Shown one piece after another: positions 8,247 through 17,441 of a stretch of DNA of 64,000 bases. Below the pieces are notes generated by a model. That model was not told the DNA's origin and did no database searches. It saw only the letters and a list, made by a program, of their open reading frames with translations. Within the stretch, counting starts at the first letter, position 1; each line of letters starts with the position of its first letter. This stretch comes from an uncultured Collinsella sp. Lineage in GTDB: Bacteria > Actinomycetota > Coriobacteriia > Coriobacteriales > Coriobacteriaceae. A program made the translations under genes and the position numbers. The DNA lies in NCBI GenBank assembly GCA_958429225.1, contig CAUAJB010000001.1, positions 1 to 64,000 of the forward strand, given 5' to 3'.

Positions 8247-8669
8247 ATGTTTTATATCCCGTTTTGGATTTGCATCTTTGCCGGCGCGGCGATTGATGCC
8301 CGTCAGCGACGTTTTCCCAATGAGCTTGCCGGTGCGTGTGCGGTGACGGCGTTAGTGGGCGTTTGGCTCGACAAAGGCGTTAACACGGCGCTTGACCATG
8401 CCGGTCTTGCGGTCATCGTCTACCTTGCCCTTGTTCTGACTGAGTCCCTCTGGCGTCGTTTTCGCCAAACCTCGGGCATTGGCATGGGGGACGCCAAAGC
8501 ACTCTTCGCGCTTTGCACGCTCGACCCTATGGGTGGCATCGTGGCATTTGCCGTCGCGCTCCTGGTCCTTGCCCTCTCCTGCGTCATCACAAAATCGCGC
8601 TCCCTGCCATTGCTCCCGTTTTTGGTGCCGATTTTTGCCATAATCGAGGTTGTGGGCTGCACTTTGTAA
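8247..8669 (+). CDS. Small A24-family prepilin peptidase
   Basis: A 140-residue membrane protein with five or so hydrophobic segments and the two aspartate sites of the A24 aspartic peptidases: IDARQRRFPN near residue 13 and GMGDAK near residue 79. It lacks the N-terminal methylase/zinc domain of PilD, so it resembles the short CpaA/TadV type. ATG 8247 follows GAGGAGG with about 8 nt spacing. No pilin or secretion ATPase gene is nearby, so its substrate is encoded elsewhere or it processes another type-IV-like signal. Confidence 0.75.
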   Translation: MFYIPFWICIFAGAAIDARQRRFPNELAGACAVTALVGVWLDKGVNTALDHAGLAVIVYLALVLTESLWRRFRQTSGIGMGDAKALFALCTLDPMGGIVAFAVALLVLALSCVITKSRSLPLLPFLVPIFAIIEVVGCTL

Positions 8670-8700
8670 CCGATTGCGCATCCTTCTTAAGGAGCATGCC

Positions 8701-9948
8701 ATGGCAACTAATCAAGAAACGGCCGTCATTAAGGCGCGCATGGACCGTATTCCCTCGGCGTTGTCGCCCGAACTTGTCGAGCGCATTGCCGCCGATCGCG
8801 CTTCGGGCTATGTCAACCCGTATCGTTGTAACGGCTACCAGGTCATTCGTCGTATTGATCGCGCCGCCGACAAAGGCACGCTTATGCGTCCGGCGTTTAT
8901 GCGCGACACCGAAAAGATTCTTCATCTTCCGGCGTACACGCGTTATGCAGGCAAAACGCAGGTCTTTAGCTTTCGCAGTAACGATGACCTGTCGCGCCGC
9001 GGTCTGCATGTGCAGCTTGTCTCGCGCATTGCACGCGATATCGGTCGCGCCCTGGGGCTCAACTGCGATTTGATCGAGGCGATTGGCCTGGGCCACGACT
9101 TGGGACACACGCCTTTTGGCCATGCGGGCGAGCGCTTCCTCAACGATATCTATCATGAGCGTACGGGGCGTTATTTTTTCCATAACGTGCAGTCGGTCCG
9201 CGTGCTCGACGCGCTGTACGGCCGCAACGTGTCGCTCCAGACGCTCGACGGCGTGCTATGCCATAACGGCGAGTACGAGCAGCGTGTGTTTGAGCTCTCG
9301 GACATGGGCTCCTTTGACCAGTTCGATCAGACGGTTGAGGACTGTATCGCCACGGGCTATGGCGCTATTGAGCACCTGCGTCCCATGACGCTCGAAGGCT
9401 GTGTGGTCCGCATCTCGGATATCCTTGCCTACGTCGGTCGTGACCGTCAGGATGCGATCGCGGCGGGCCTGCTTTCGCCCGACGCTTTTGATGATGGCCG
9501 GGGCGGTGCCTACAATAGTTGGATCCTCACGCATGCCTCCATCGATATCGTTGAGCATAGCTATGGTAAGCCGCGCATCGAGATGAGCGAGGACCTGTTT
9601 GAGGAGATCCGCCGTGCCAAGCGCGAGAACTACGAGAAGATCTATAGCAAGGGCGGTATCGAAGGCGACTCCGAGGCGGAGCTGCGCGAAGCCTTCGAAA
9701 AGCTTTACGACCGTTGCCTGCAGGATATAAACGAAGGTGACGAGTCCTCGTATATCTTTAAACACCACATTTCTCGCATCGAGCAGCAGCTTTCCTACTA
9801 CGATCGCGCCTATGCCTGGCAGAACGATAAGGACCAGGCGGTCGTGGATTACATTGCGAGCATGACGGACGGTTATTTCTGCGAACTGACGAGCAAGCTG
9901 TTCCCGGGTCTAAAGTTTCCGCATCGTACCTATATTAACGAACGGTAG
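8701..9948 (+). CDS. HD-domain phosphohydrolase, dGTPase-like
   Basis: A 415-residue cytoplasmic HD-superfamily metal-dependent phosphohydrolase related to deoxyguanosinetriphosphate triphosphohydrolases. The metal-binding set is visible as His in LHVQLVSR near residue 104, the HD pair in GHDLGHTPFGH near residue 133, and a later Asp in RISDILAYVGRD near residue 236. The ATG at 8701 follows AAGGAGC. Members cleave dGTP to deoxyguanosine and triphosphate, but many of this branch have untested substrates. It sits between the peptidase and rarA with no shared overlap. Confidence 0.75.
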   Translation: MATNQETAVIKARMDRIPSALSPELVERIAADRASGYVNPYRCNGYQVIRRIDRAADKGTLMRPAFMRDTEKILHLPAYTRYAGKTQVFSFRSNDDLSRRGLHVQLVSRIARDIGRALGLNCDLIEAIGLGHDLGHTPFGHAGERFLNDIYHERTGRYFFHNVQSVRVLDALYGRNVSLQTLDGVLCHNGEYEQRVFELSDMGSFDQFDQTVEDCIATGYGAIEHLRPMTLEGCVVRISDILAYVGRDRQDAIAAGLLSPDAFDDGRGGAYNSWILTHASIDIVEHSYGKPRIEMSEDLFEEIRRAKRENYEKIYSKGGIEGDSEAELREAFEKLYDRCLQDINEGDESSYIFKHHISRIEQQLSYYDRAYAWQNDKDQAVVDYIASMTDGYFCELTSKLFPGLKFPHRTYINER

Positions 9949-10009
9949 TTCGTATCCTTTCGGTATACTGGTTAGTTGAAAACGTTTTTGATTGATGCAC
10001 GGGATGGCT

Positions 10010-11359
10010 ATGGACGACCTTTTTTCTGCCTCGACGCGCGAGCGTTCCTTTAAAAATGCGCCGCTCGCGGTGCGCATGCGACCCAATTCGCTCGACGAGT
10101 ACGTGGGCCAGCAAAAGGCCGTCGGTAAGGGCTCATGGTTGCGTGCCGCGATCGAGCACGACGTGCTTTCGAGCGTGATTCTGTACGGGCCAGCCGGTAC
10201 GGGTAAGACGACGCTGGCCCACATTATCGCCAACCATACAAAGAGCGAGTTTGTCGAGGTCAGCGCCGTGACGGGCACCGTAAAGGACTTGCGTCGCGTG
10301 ATTGACGAGGCCAAGACGCGCCTGAATACGTACGACCGCCGTACCATTCTATTCATCGATGAGATTCACCGCTTTTCTAAGTCGCAGCAGGATGCCCTGC
10401 TACATGCAGTTGAGAACCGTACCGTCATTATGATTGGCGCTACGACGGAGAATCCGTACTTCGAGGTCAACTCGGCGCTGCTCTCACGTGGTCGAGTCGT
10501 GGAGCTTGAGCATTTAAAGGACGAGGATATCGCCATGCTTATCGAGCGTGCGCTCGAGGCACCTCAGGGCCTGAACGGCAAATTCTCGGCCGATGATGAT
10601 ACGGTCAAGACCATTTGCACGCTGGCAGCGGGTGATGCACGCTCGGCCCTGACGACACTTGAGCTGGCGAGCGAGATTGCCGTCACGCGTCCCGATACCG
10701 AAGGGACGCCAGCGCCGGCGGCGGGGGAGCGTTATCCCATCACCGTGGATGACGTAAAGATTGCCAACCCGCGTCGCGGTTTTACGTATGACAAAAACGG
10801 CGACATGCACTACGACATCATCAGTGCGTTCATTAAGTCCATGCGCGGTAGCGACCCCGATGCCACGGTCTACTGGCTTGCGCGCATGATCGATGCAGGG
10901 GAGGATCCTAAGTTTATCGCCCGTCGCATTATGATTCATGCTTCTGAGGACGTCGGCAACGCCGACCCGCAGGCGCTTTTGGTGGCACATGCCGCGTTTA
11001 AGTCTGCCGAGGTCATTGGCTATCCCGAGTGCCGCATTAACCTGGCTCAGGCTGCACTCTATGTGTGCTTGGCGCCTAAATCCAACGCGTGTGAGGCTTC
11101 GATCGATGCGGCGCTGGCCGATATCCACTCTAGTGGGCTTCGCGAGGTGCCGAGTTATCTGCGCGATCGCCATCGCCCGGGCAGCGACGAATACGGTGTG
11201 TATAAGTATCCGCACGATTATCCCGAAGGCTGGGTCGATCAGCGCTATTTGCCCGAGGGGCTGGAGCGCGGTGCGTTTTGGCAGCCTGCCGGCCGCGGCT
11301 GGGAAGAGTGGCGCGTGGAGCAAAGCGAGCGCGACCGTAGCGGTAACGCGCCCAAGTAG
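10010..11359 (+). CDS. rarA: RarA/MgsA-like AAA+ recombination factor
   Basis: Replication-associated AAA+ ATPase that acts at stalled forks and resembles clamp-loader subunits. Walker A GPAGTGKTT is near residue 62, Walker B LFIDEIHRF near 114, sensor 1 in GATTENP near 143, and the family C-terminal domain contains HASEDVGNADP. The 449-residue length is normal. ATG 10010 (MDDLF) is chosen because CGGGATGG precedes it; 10004 is also possible. A TATACT at 9964-9969 may be its -10 box. Confidence 0.92.
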   Translation: MDDLFSASTRERSFKNAPLAVRMRPNSLDEYVGQQKAVGKGSWLRAAIEHDVLSSVILYGPAGTGKTTLAHIIANHTKSEFVEVSAVTGTVKDLRRVIDEAKTRLNTYDRRTILFIDEIHRFSKSQQDALLHAVENRTVIMIGATTENPYFEVNSALLSRGRVVELEHLKDEDIAMLIERALEAPQGLNGKFSADDDTVKTICTLAAGDARSALTTLELASEIAVTRPDTEGTPAPAAGERYPITVDDVKIANPRRGFTYDKNGDMHYDIISAFIKSMRGSDPDATVYWLARMIDAGEDPKFIARRIMIHASEDVGNADPQALLVAHAAFKSAEVIGYPECRINLAQAALYVCLAPKSNACEASIDAALADIHSSGLREVPSYLRDRHRPGSDEYGVYKYPHDYPEGWVDQRYLPEGLERGAFWQPAGRGWEEWRVEQSERDRSGNAPK

Positions 11360-11454
11360 GTCGTTGCCACCTCGCACATTCCCTCTGGGTATCTTTCCCT
11401 TTCTTTGGGGTACCATTAAAAGCGTCTGTATTTCGATTCCTTCGGGAGGCTTGT

Positions 11455-12045
11455 ATGAGTCCCATTCAAATCGCCCTGCTGGTGCTTGCCATTGCCGGCG
11501 TGTGGGCTATCGTTGAGCTCGCGCTTACCCTACGCAAGACCCGCAACGTTGTCGACTCGCTCGATAAGACCGTGAACGACCTCAACAACACCATCGCCGA
11601 GGCTCAGCCTGTGGTGGCAAAGCTCGATGGCGCTGTCGATGAGCTTACGCCGGCGCTTGCCCAGATGGAGCCGCTGCTTAAGTCGAGCAAGACGGCAGTT
11701 GATGCCCTTACCTCCAACCTCGTAGAAGTCGAGGCGGTTGTCCGCGATATTTCCGAGGTCACCGGCAGCATGGCCGAGGCCAGCAATGCCGTGTCGAGTG
11801 TGACCGACTCCGCCGCCGGTGCCGTGCAGAAACTCTTTAACAAGGTGAAGGCTCCCGCGGCCGACGCCGAGCGCAAGCTTTCCGCTGCCGAAGAAGCCGA
11901 GCAGCCGACCGAGCGTGTTCTGATTGGCGAAGCCGGGGACGATGTCGCTGCTGGTGACAATGATGCACAGAAGCCTGCTACTAAAGCAGCCCAGTATTAC
12001 ACCTACACGCCCGCCGAGACCTCCGAGGAGTCCTGCGATGAGTAG
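11455..12045 (+). CDS. DUF948-like membrane-anchored coiled-coil protein
   Basis: A 196-residue protein with one N-terminal transmembrane segment (about residues 5-24) followed by a long heptad-rich region (about 27-125) of the DUF948 type and a low-complexity acidic tail. Function of the family is not established; in Gram-positives these genes often sit near general-stress genes. Here it opens a cluster with an anti-sigma-like protein and a sigma factor, overlapping the next gene by 8 bp, which suggests a stress or envelope role. ATG 11455 follows GGGAGG. Confidence 0.7.
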   Translation: MSPIQIALLVLAIAGVWAIVELALTLRKTRNVVDSLDKTVNDLNNTIAEAQPVVAKLDGAVDELTPALAQMEPLLKSSKTAVDALTSNLVEVEAVVRDISEVTGSMAEASNAVSSVTDSAAGAVQKLFNKVKAPAADAERKLSAAEEAEQPTERVLIGEAGDDVAAGDNDAQKPATKAAQYYTYTPAETSEESCDE

Positions 12046-12415
12046 CGAAGCAACTTGCCCCATTACGCTGACCGTTGCCGGCGACCCGCGTCTGGCGCGC
12101 CTTGTGCGCATGACGGCGGCAAATGTCGGTGCGCTGTGCTCCATGTCCGTCGATCGCATCGAGGACATCCGCATGGCTGCCGAGGAGGCCTTCATCTTTG
12201 GCTGCACGGCTGTTGATTCCGACGATATCTCGATCAAATTCGATGTCGACGAATCGCACGTGGGCATGACCTTTACCTTTGGCGACCAGGCGACTGTCGA
12301 TGAAGATGACCAGGCTGCCGTGTATGCCGAGCTCATTTTAGCGAGCGTGTGCGATTCCTACGAAAAGACTGCGGCGCCCCTGACGCTTTCCCTCGACCTC
12401 AAGGCGGATATCTAA
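12038..12415 (+). CDS. Degenerate RsbW-like anti-sigma regulator
   Basis: A 125-residue protein with the alpha/beta layout of the GHKL/RsbW serine kinase fold and the IRMAAEEAF helix that in RsbW carries the N-box. The Mg-binding Asn of the N-box is replaced (EEAFIFG instead of an EA..NA pattern), and no DxGxG or GxG ATP-lid box is visible, so kinase activity is doubtful. It lies 1 nt before a SigB/F-family sigma gene, the position of anti-sigma factors, so binding of that sigma is the most likely role. Not certain; it could also be a sigma-partner of another kind. Confidence 0.6.
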   Translation: MSSEATCPITLTVAGDPRLARLVRMTAANVGALCSMSVDRIEDIRMAAEEAFIFGCTAVDSDDISIKFDVDESHVGMTFTFGDQATVDEDDQAAVYAELILASVCDSYEKTAAPLTLSLDLKADI

Positions 12416-12416
12416 T

Positions 12417-13208
12417 ATGACCGAACGTTCCCGGAGCGGTAAGACCGCTTGGGACAAGGAGAAAACCCGCGAGCTGTTTCGTCGCTACAAAGAGACCGGT
12501 GATCCGGACGCACGTGAACAGCTCGTCATGTCCCATATGAACCTGGTAAGGTTTCTTGCCAACAAATTTAAGAACCGTGGCGAGCCGCTCGACGACCTGA
12601 TGCAGGTTGGTTATTTGGGCCTGCTCAAGGCTATCGACCGCTTTGACCCTGAGCGCGGACTCGAGTTCACCACGTTTGCCACGCCTACCATCTTGGGCGA
12701 GATCAAGCGTCACTTCCGTGACAAGGGCTGGAGCGTGCGCGTGCCCCGTCGCTTGCAGGAGCTCTCGGCCAAGGTCAATCAGGCTACCGATAAGCTCACC
12801 AACGAGCTACAGCGCTCGCCTAAGGTTGAGGAAATCGCTGAGTACTTGGACGTGACGGTCGATGAGGTGCTGGAGGCCATGGAATCGTCTTCGGCATATA
12901 CCTCGGTGCCCATCGAGGCTCCTGGCGCGTCCGATTCCGACGATGCCCCCTCGATTCTCGACCGCTACGCCGACGACGACAACGAGCTCGACTTTACCGA
13001 TGACCGTCTAGTGATCGAAGAAGCTATTCGCGATTTCTCGCCGCGCGAGCGCGAGGTTATCGAGCTACGCTTTGTGAAGGGCATGACCCAGATCGAGATC
13101 GCCAAGAAGCTGGGCATCTCGCAGGTGCAGGTCTCGCGCCTGCTGCGCCGTACTCTTAAGAAGATTCAGGACAAGATCGATCCCGACGGAGTGATGGTTC
13201 GTTCATGA
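12417..13208 (+). CDS. SigB/SigF-family RNA polymerase sigma factor
   Basis: A 263-residue group 3 sigma factor. Region 2 is clear (LDDLMQVGYLGLLKAIDRF near residue 60 and the TPTILGEIKRHFRDKGW stretch near 90), followed by region 3 and region 4 with a helix-turn-helix near residue 225 (TQIEIAKKLGISQVQVSRL). Such factors direct stress or sporulation-type regulons; no sporulation genes are seen here, so general stress is more likely. It is translationally coupled to the RsbW-like gene upstream (1 nt gap) and overlaps the downstream permease by 4 bp. Confidence 0.9.
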   Translation: MTERSRSGKTAWDKEKTRELFRRYKETGDPDAREQLVMSHMNLVRFLANKFKNRGEPLDDLMQVGYLGLLKAIDRFDPERGLEFTTFATPTILGEIKRHFRDKGWSVRVPRRLQELSAKVNQATDKLTNELQRSPKVEEIAEYLDVTVDEVLEAMESSSAYTSVPIEAPGASDSDDAPSILDRYADDDNELDFTDDRLVIEEAIRDFSPREREVIELRFVKGMTQIEIAKKLGISQVQVSRLLRRTLKKIQDKIDPDGVMVRS

Positions 13209-14614
13209 GTGAGCACCCCCAACAAATCGACCGCACGCTGCGCGATACCCGTATTTTGACGTTGCGCATTTGGGCCATCGTTGGCTGCATTGTCATCGCC
13301 GCCGTCATCTTTAACCTTATGGGCATCCTGGCGCCGGTTATCGAGTTTCTCGCTGTTGGTTCCATCATTGCCTTTGTGATGTCCCCGATCACCAATTGGC
13401 TCGAGCATCATGGCGTCGGCCGTGGCATCGGTTCGCTTATCGCGCTTATTGTTGTTGTTGCCGTGCTCGTCGGTGTCGTTTGCATCTTGTCGCCGATTCT
13501 CTTTGGTCAGATCATGGAAGTCCTGAGCCGCCTGCCCGAGCAGCTTCGTGTTGCGGGTGGCGATCTCAATGAGATGATCTCGCATGCCAAGACGCTCAAC
13601 AACACGCCGGTTAAGGAGTACTTGGACGACAATCTGTCATCACTCGTTACCGTCGCATCGAAGTATGTGTCTCAGATTGCCGCCGAGCTCGGTCGCGGTG
13701 TATTCCCGCTCATTACCAATACGGCATCGCAACTGTTCGTTATCTTCCTGGGCCTGGTGCTTGCCTACTGGATGGCCTGCGACTACCCTCGCATGCACCA
13801 CGAGATTTGCACCATCATCGGTCAGGAGAAGGAGACCTCGTACCGCTTTATGGTCGCCATTCTGTCGCGTTCGGTTGGTGGCTACATGCGCGGCATGGTC
13901 GTAACGTCTATCTGCGGCGGCATCTTGGCCTTTATCGGCTTCCTGATCATCGGCCATCCGTATGCGGCGCTCATGGCTATCTTTACCGGCATCATGCATT
14001 TGGTTCCGGTCGTCGGTCCCTGGGTGAGCGCAGCAATCGCCACAGTGCTCGGTTTCATGTTCAGCCCCATGTTGGCGTTATGGACGCTCATCGTGACGAT
14101 GGTCGCACAAAATGTCACCGACAATGTGATTTCGCCTAAGGTCATGCAGAGCTCAGTGCAGGTGCATCCCATTATGAGCCTTACGGCCCTCGTTATTGGT
14201 TCGGCGCTCATGGGGCCCATCGGCATGATTATTGCCATCCCGCTGTGCGCGGCCCTCAAGGGTATTTTCGTGTACTACTTCGAGAATGAGACCGGCCGCC
14301 AGCTTGTGGCCTATGACGGCGCCGTGTTTAAGGGTACGCCGTACCGCGATGCCGATGGCAACCCGGTCGCCGCCTACGACGCGCTCGGCGACGACACCTT
14401 CATCTACGAGTCCGAGCTCATCGGCAACGAGACTGCGCCCGAGGCCAAGGCTATGCCCAAGCCCGAGCTCGATAATCCCTGGATCAAGCTCTCGGGCCTG
14501 CAACCCGATGCGACGGGTTTCTTCAAAAACCCCTTCGCCAAAGACGATGATTCCAACTCGGACGACGATACCAAAACCGGCATCGACGGCTCCATGGACG
14601 ATGACGACAACTAG
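13205..14614 (+). CDS. AI-2E family transporter
   Basis: A 469-residue polytopic membrane protein of the AI-2E (YtvI/PerM) family with paired hydrophobic segments around residues 10-80, a long extracytoplasmic stretch, and a C-terminal membrane block (about 155-335) with the family LGFMFSP and NVISPKVM elements. A hydrophilic, acidic C-terminal tail of about 120 residues ends the protein. Members export small molecules or act as Na+/H+ antiporters; the substrate here is unknown. It is the last gene of the sigma-factor cluster and is followed by a strong terminator. Confidence 0.85.
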   Translation: MSEHPQQIDRTLRDTRILTLRIWAIVGCIVIAAVIFNLMGILAPVIEFLAVGSIIAFVMSPITNWLEHHGVGRGIGSLIALIVVVAVLVGVVCILSPILFGQIMEVLSRLPEQLRVAGGDLNEMISHAKTLNNTPVKEYLDDNLSSLVTVASKYVSQIAAELGRGVFPLITNTASQLFVIFLGLVLAYWMACDYPRMHHEICTIIGQEKETSYRFMVAILSRSVGGYMRGMVVTSICGGILAFIGFLIIGHPYAALMAIFTGIMHLVPVVGPWVSAAIATVLGFMFSPMLALWTLIVTMVAQNVTDNVISPKVMQSSVQVHPIMSLTALVIGSALMGPIGMIIAIPLCAALKGIFVYYFENETGRQLVAYDGAVFKGTPYRDADGNPVAAYDALGDDTFIYESELIGNETAPEAKAMPKPELDNPWIKLSGLQPDATGFFKNPFAKDDDSNSDDDTKTGIDGSMDDDDN

Positions 14615-14664
14615 TGGGGCAATTCGGGTTAACATTCATACGCGCTAACATGCAATTTCGCTGA

Positions 14665-14695
14665 AGGGCCGGCATTGTGCCGGCCCTCTTTTTTG
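14665..14695 (+). terminator. Rho-independent terminator of the sigma-factor cluster
   Basis: Perfect 10-bp stem AGGGCCGGCA/TGCCGGCCCT with a 3-nt loop, followed by CTTTTTT. Confidence 0.9.
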
Positions 14696-14720
14696 CACAG
14701 GCGCGGTGGGATGGTAATAT
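14693..14720 (+). promoter_or_regulatory. Candidate promoter of alaS
   Basis: TTGCAC at 14693-14698 and TAATAT at 14715-14720 with a 16-bp spacer, 46 bp upstream of the alaS start. The -35 box overlaps the end of the preceding terminator. Confidence 0.55.
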
Positions 14721-14766
14721 CGTTACGTTTGAACTGTTTCGATGTGAAACCGAGGAGATTCCCTCT

Positions 14767-17424
14767 ATGAGTGCTGACTACCCGTCAATGACTACGGCCG
14801 AGATTCGCTCCAAGTTCCTCAACTTCTTTGAGGAGCGCGGTCTTAAGCTCTATCCTTCTTCGTCCCTCGTCCCCGACGATCCTTCACTGCTGCTTGCCAA
14901 CGCCGGCATGAACCAGTTTAAGGAGTACTATCAGGGCAAGAAGACCATGAAGGAGATCGGCGCGATCTCCTGCCAGAAGTGCGTCCGCACCAACGACATC
15001 GACTGCATCGGCGAGGACGGCCGTCACCTGTCCTTCTTCGAGATGCTCGGCGACTTCTCCTTTGGTGGCGTCTCCAAGGAGCAGGCCTGCGCCTGGGCCT
15101 TTGAGCTCATCACCAAGGAGTTCAAGCTTCCGCTCGACCGCCTGTACTTCACCGTCTTTACCGAGGACGACGAGACCCACGACGTGTGGCGTTCTCTGGG
15201 CGTTGCCGAGGACCACATCTCCCGCCTGGGTGAGGACGACAACTTCTGGGCCGCTGGCCCCACCGGTCCCTGCGGTCCGTGCTCCGAGATCTATTTTGAC
15301 ATGGGCGAGGAGGTCGGCTGCGGCAGCCCCGACTGCAAGCCTGGCTGCGACTGCGACCGCTTCCTTGAGTTCTGGAACCTCGTGTTTACCCAGTACGACC
15401 GTCAGGAGGACGGCTCCATGCCGGAGCTGCCGCACCGCAACCTCGATACGGGCATGGGCCTGGAGCGCATGGCCGCCATCATGCAGCACAAGACCGCCAA
15501 TTACGCCGGCGATTTGATGCAGCATCTCATCAAGCTGGGCGAGGAGATCAGCGGCAAGACCTATGACGCCGACGATTACTCCGGTGCCAGCCGCTCCCTG
15601 CGCATCATCGCCGACCACTCCCGTGCTGTCGACTTTATGATCTCGGACGGCATCCTTCCCGGTAACGAGGGTCGTGAGTACGTCCTTCGCCGCCTGCTCC
15701 GCCGCGCCGTGTTCCACGGTCGCCTGTTGGGCATCGAGGGTGCCTTCCTGACCAAGTTTATCGACGAGGTCAACGCTCAGATGGGCGAGGCCTATCCCGA
15801 ATTGCTCAAGAACGTCGCGCTCGTCAAGGGTATCGTTGCCTCCGAGGAGGAGCGCTTCTCCACGACGCTCGACAACGGCCGCGTTTACCTGGACGAGGCT
15901 CTGGCAGCGCTTGCCGAGGGCGCTGTGCTTCCGGGCGATGTCGCCTTTAAGCTGCACGATACCTTTGGTTTCCCCATCGACCTGACCGTCGAGATCGCCG
16001 GCACCGCCGGTCACGACGTCGACATGGACGGCTTTACTGCCTGCATGGAGGACCAGAAGGCCCGCGCCCGCGCTAACGCCAAGGGCGATGCCTGGGGCAG
16101 CTTCAACGATGTGTGGGTCGAGCTTTCCGACAAGGTCGCTGCGACCGAGTTCGACGGCTATGACAACGATGTGATCGAGGGCGCCAAGGTTGTCGCCATC
16201 GTGCGCAACGGCGAGTCCGTCGATTCCGCTGCCGCCGGCGAGGACGTCGAGGTCGTGCTCGACCGCACCCCGTTCTATGCCGAGATGGGCGGCCAGCAGG
16301 GCGACGCCGGCAAGCTTTCCGCTGAGGGCGTTGTTCTGACCGTTGCCGACACCAAGAACCACAACGGCCTGTATGCCCACGTCGCGCACGTTGCCGATGG
16401 CACGCTGACTGTCGGTGCCGCTGTTACCGCCGCGCTCGACGCCGAGCGCCGTGGCTTCCTGCGCCGCAACCACACCGCCACGCACCTGCTCGACGCTGCC
16501 CTTAAGCAGGTCCTGGGCGAGCACGTCTCCCAGGCCGGCTCGCTGGTGACGCCCGAGCACCTTCGCTTTGACTTCACGCACTTCGAGGCCCTTTCCTCCG
16601 AGCAGCTCAAGGCTGTAGAGGACCTGGTCAACCAGCAGATCTTCGCCTCCAAGCCGGTTGTGACCCGTGTTATGGGCATCGACGAGGCTAAGGCTGCCGG
16701 CGCTGTCGCTCTGTTTGGAGAGAAGTACGGCGATGTCGTCCGCGTCGTCTCCGTGGGCGCCGAGGACCAGCCGTTCTCCCGCGAGCTCTGTGGTGGCACC
16801 CATGCCGCCAATACCGCCGAGATTGGCCTGTTCAAGATCATTTCCGAGTCCTCCACGGGCTCCAATGTCCGCCGTATCGAAGCCGTGACCTCCAAGGGTG
16901 CTCTCGACTATATGGCCGACCGCCTGGCACTCGTTGACGCCGCCGCCGCTGCGCTCAAGTGCCGCGTCGACGAGGTTCCCGCCCGTGTGGAGAACCTGCA
17001 GGTCGAGCTGCGCGAGACGTCCAATAAACTCAAGAAGGCGCTCACCGGTGGCTCTTCCGATGCGATCTCCAGCGCCATCGAGGGTGCTGTCGAGCTCGGT
17101 GGCTACAAGCTCGTCGTTGCTGAGCTCCAGGGCCTTGAAGCTGCCGACCTGCGCAACGTATGGGATACCGTGCACCAGAAGGTCGCCGGCCCTGTCGCTT
17201 GTGTCGTCGCAAGCGTGACTGAGAAGGGCACTCCGGCCCTGCTCGCTGCCGGCTCCGATGACGCCGTGAAGGCCGGGTTCCACGCCGGTAACGTGATCAA
17301 GCAGATCGCGGGTCTGGTCGACGGTCGCGGTGGTGGCCGTCCCAACATGGCCCAGGCCGGTGGCAAGAATGCCGCCGGCATCGCCGATGCCCTCGCGGCC
17401 GCCAAGACCGCGCTCGGCGCCTAA
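14767..17424 (+). CDS. alaS: Alanyl-tRNA synthetase
   Basis: Charges tRNA-Ala. The 885-residue protein has the class II catalytic core at the N-terminus (motif RFLNFF-type opening, then GPTGPCGPCSEI near residue 165), the tRNA recognition region, and the editing domain with the zinc-binding HTATHLL near residue 578 and CGGTH near residue 679. A C-terminal C-Ala domain with a glycine-rich GRGGGRP segment follows. ATG 14767 follows GAGGAGA by about 9 nt. It starts a probable operon with ruvX, mltG and the yqeG-type gene, which follow with 17-nt gaps or overlaps. Confidence 0.97.
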   Translation: MSADYPSMTTAEIRSKFLNFFEERGLKLYPSSSLVPDDPSLLLANAGMNQFKEYYQGKKTMKEIGAISCQKCVRTNDIDCIGEDGRHLSFFEMLGDFSFGGVSKEQACAWAFELITKEFKLPLDRLYFTVFTEDDETHDVWRSLGVAEDHISRLGEDDNFWAAGPTGPCGPCSEIYFDMGEEVGCGSPDCKPGCDCDRFLEFWNLVFTQYDRQEDGSMPELPHRNLDTGMGLERMAAIMQHKTANYAGDLMQHLIKLGEEISGKTYDADDYSGASRSLRIIADHSRAVDFMISDGILPGNEGREYVLRRLLRRAVFHGRLLGIEGAFLTKFIDEVNAQMGEAYPELLKNVALVKGIVASEEERFSTTLDNGRVYLDEALAALAEGAVLPGDVAFKLHDTFGFPIDLTVEIAGTAGHDVDMDGFTACMEDQKARARANAKGDAWGSFNDVWVELSDKVAATEFDGYDNDVIEGAKVVAIVRNGESVDSAAAGEDVEVVLDRTPFYAEMGGQQGDAGKLSAEGVVLTVADTKNHNGLYAHVAHVADGTLTVGAAVTAALDAERRGFLRRNHTATHLLDAALKQVLGEHVSQAGSLVTPEHLRFDFTHFEALSSEQLKAVEDLVNQQIFASKPVVTRVMGIDEAKAAGAVALFGEKYGDVVRVVSVGAEDQPFSRELCGGTHAANTAEIGLFKIISESSTGSNVRRIEAVTSKGALDYMADRLALVDAAAAALKCRVDEVPARVENLQVELRETSNKLKKALTGGSSDAISSAIEGAVELGGYKLVVAELQGLEAADLRNVWDTVHQKVAGPVACVVASVTEKGTPALLAAGSDDAVKAGFHAGNVIKQIAGLVDGRGGGRPNMAQAGGKNAAGIADALAAAKTALGA

Positions 17425-17441
17425 GAATCTAAGAAGTCGCT

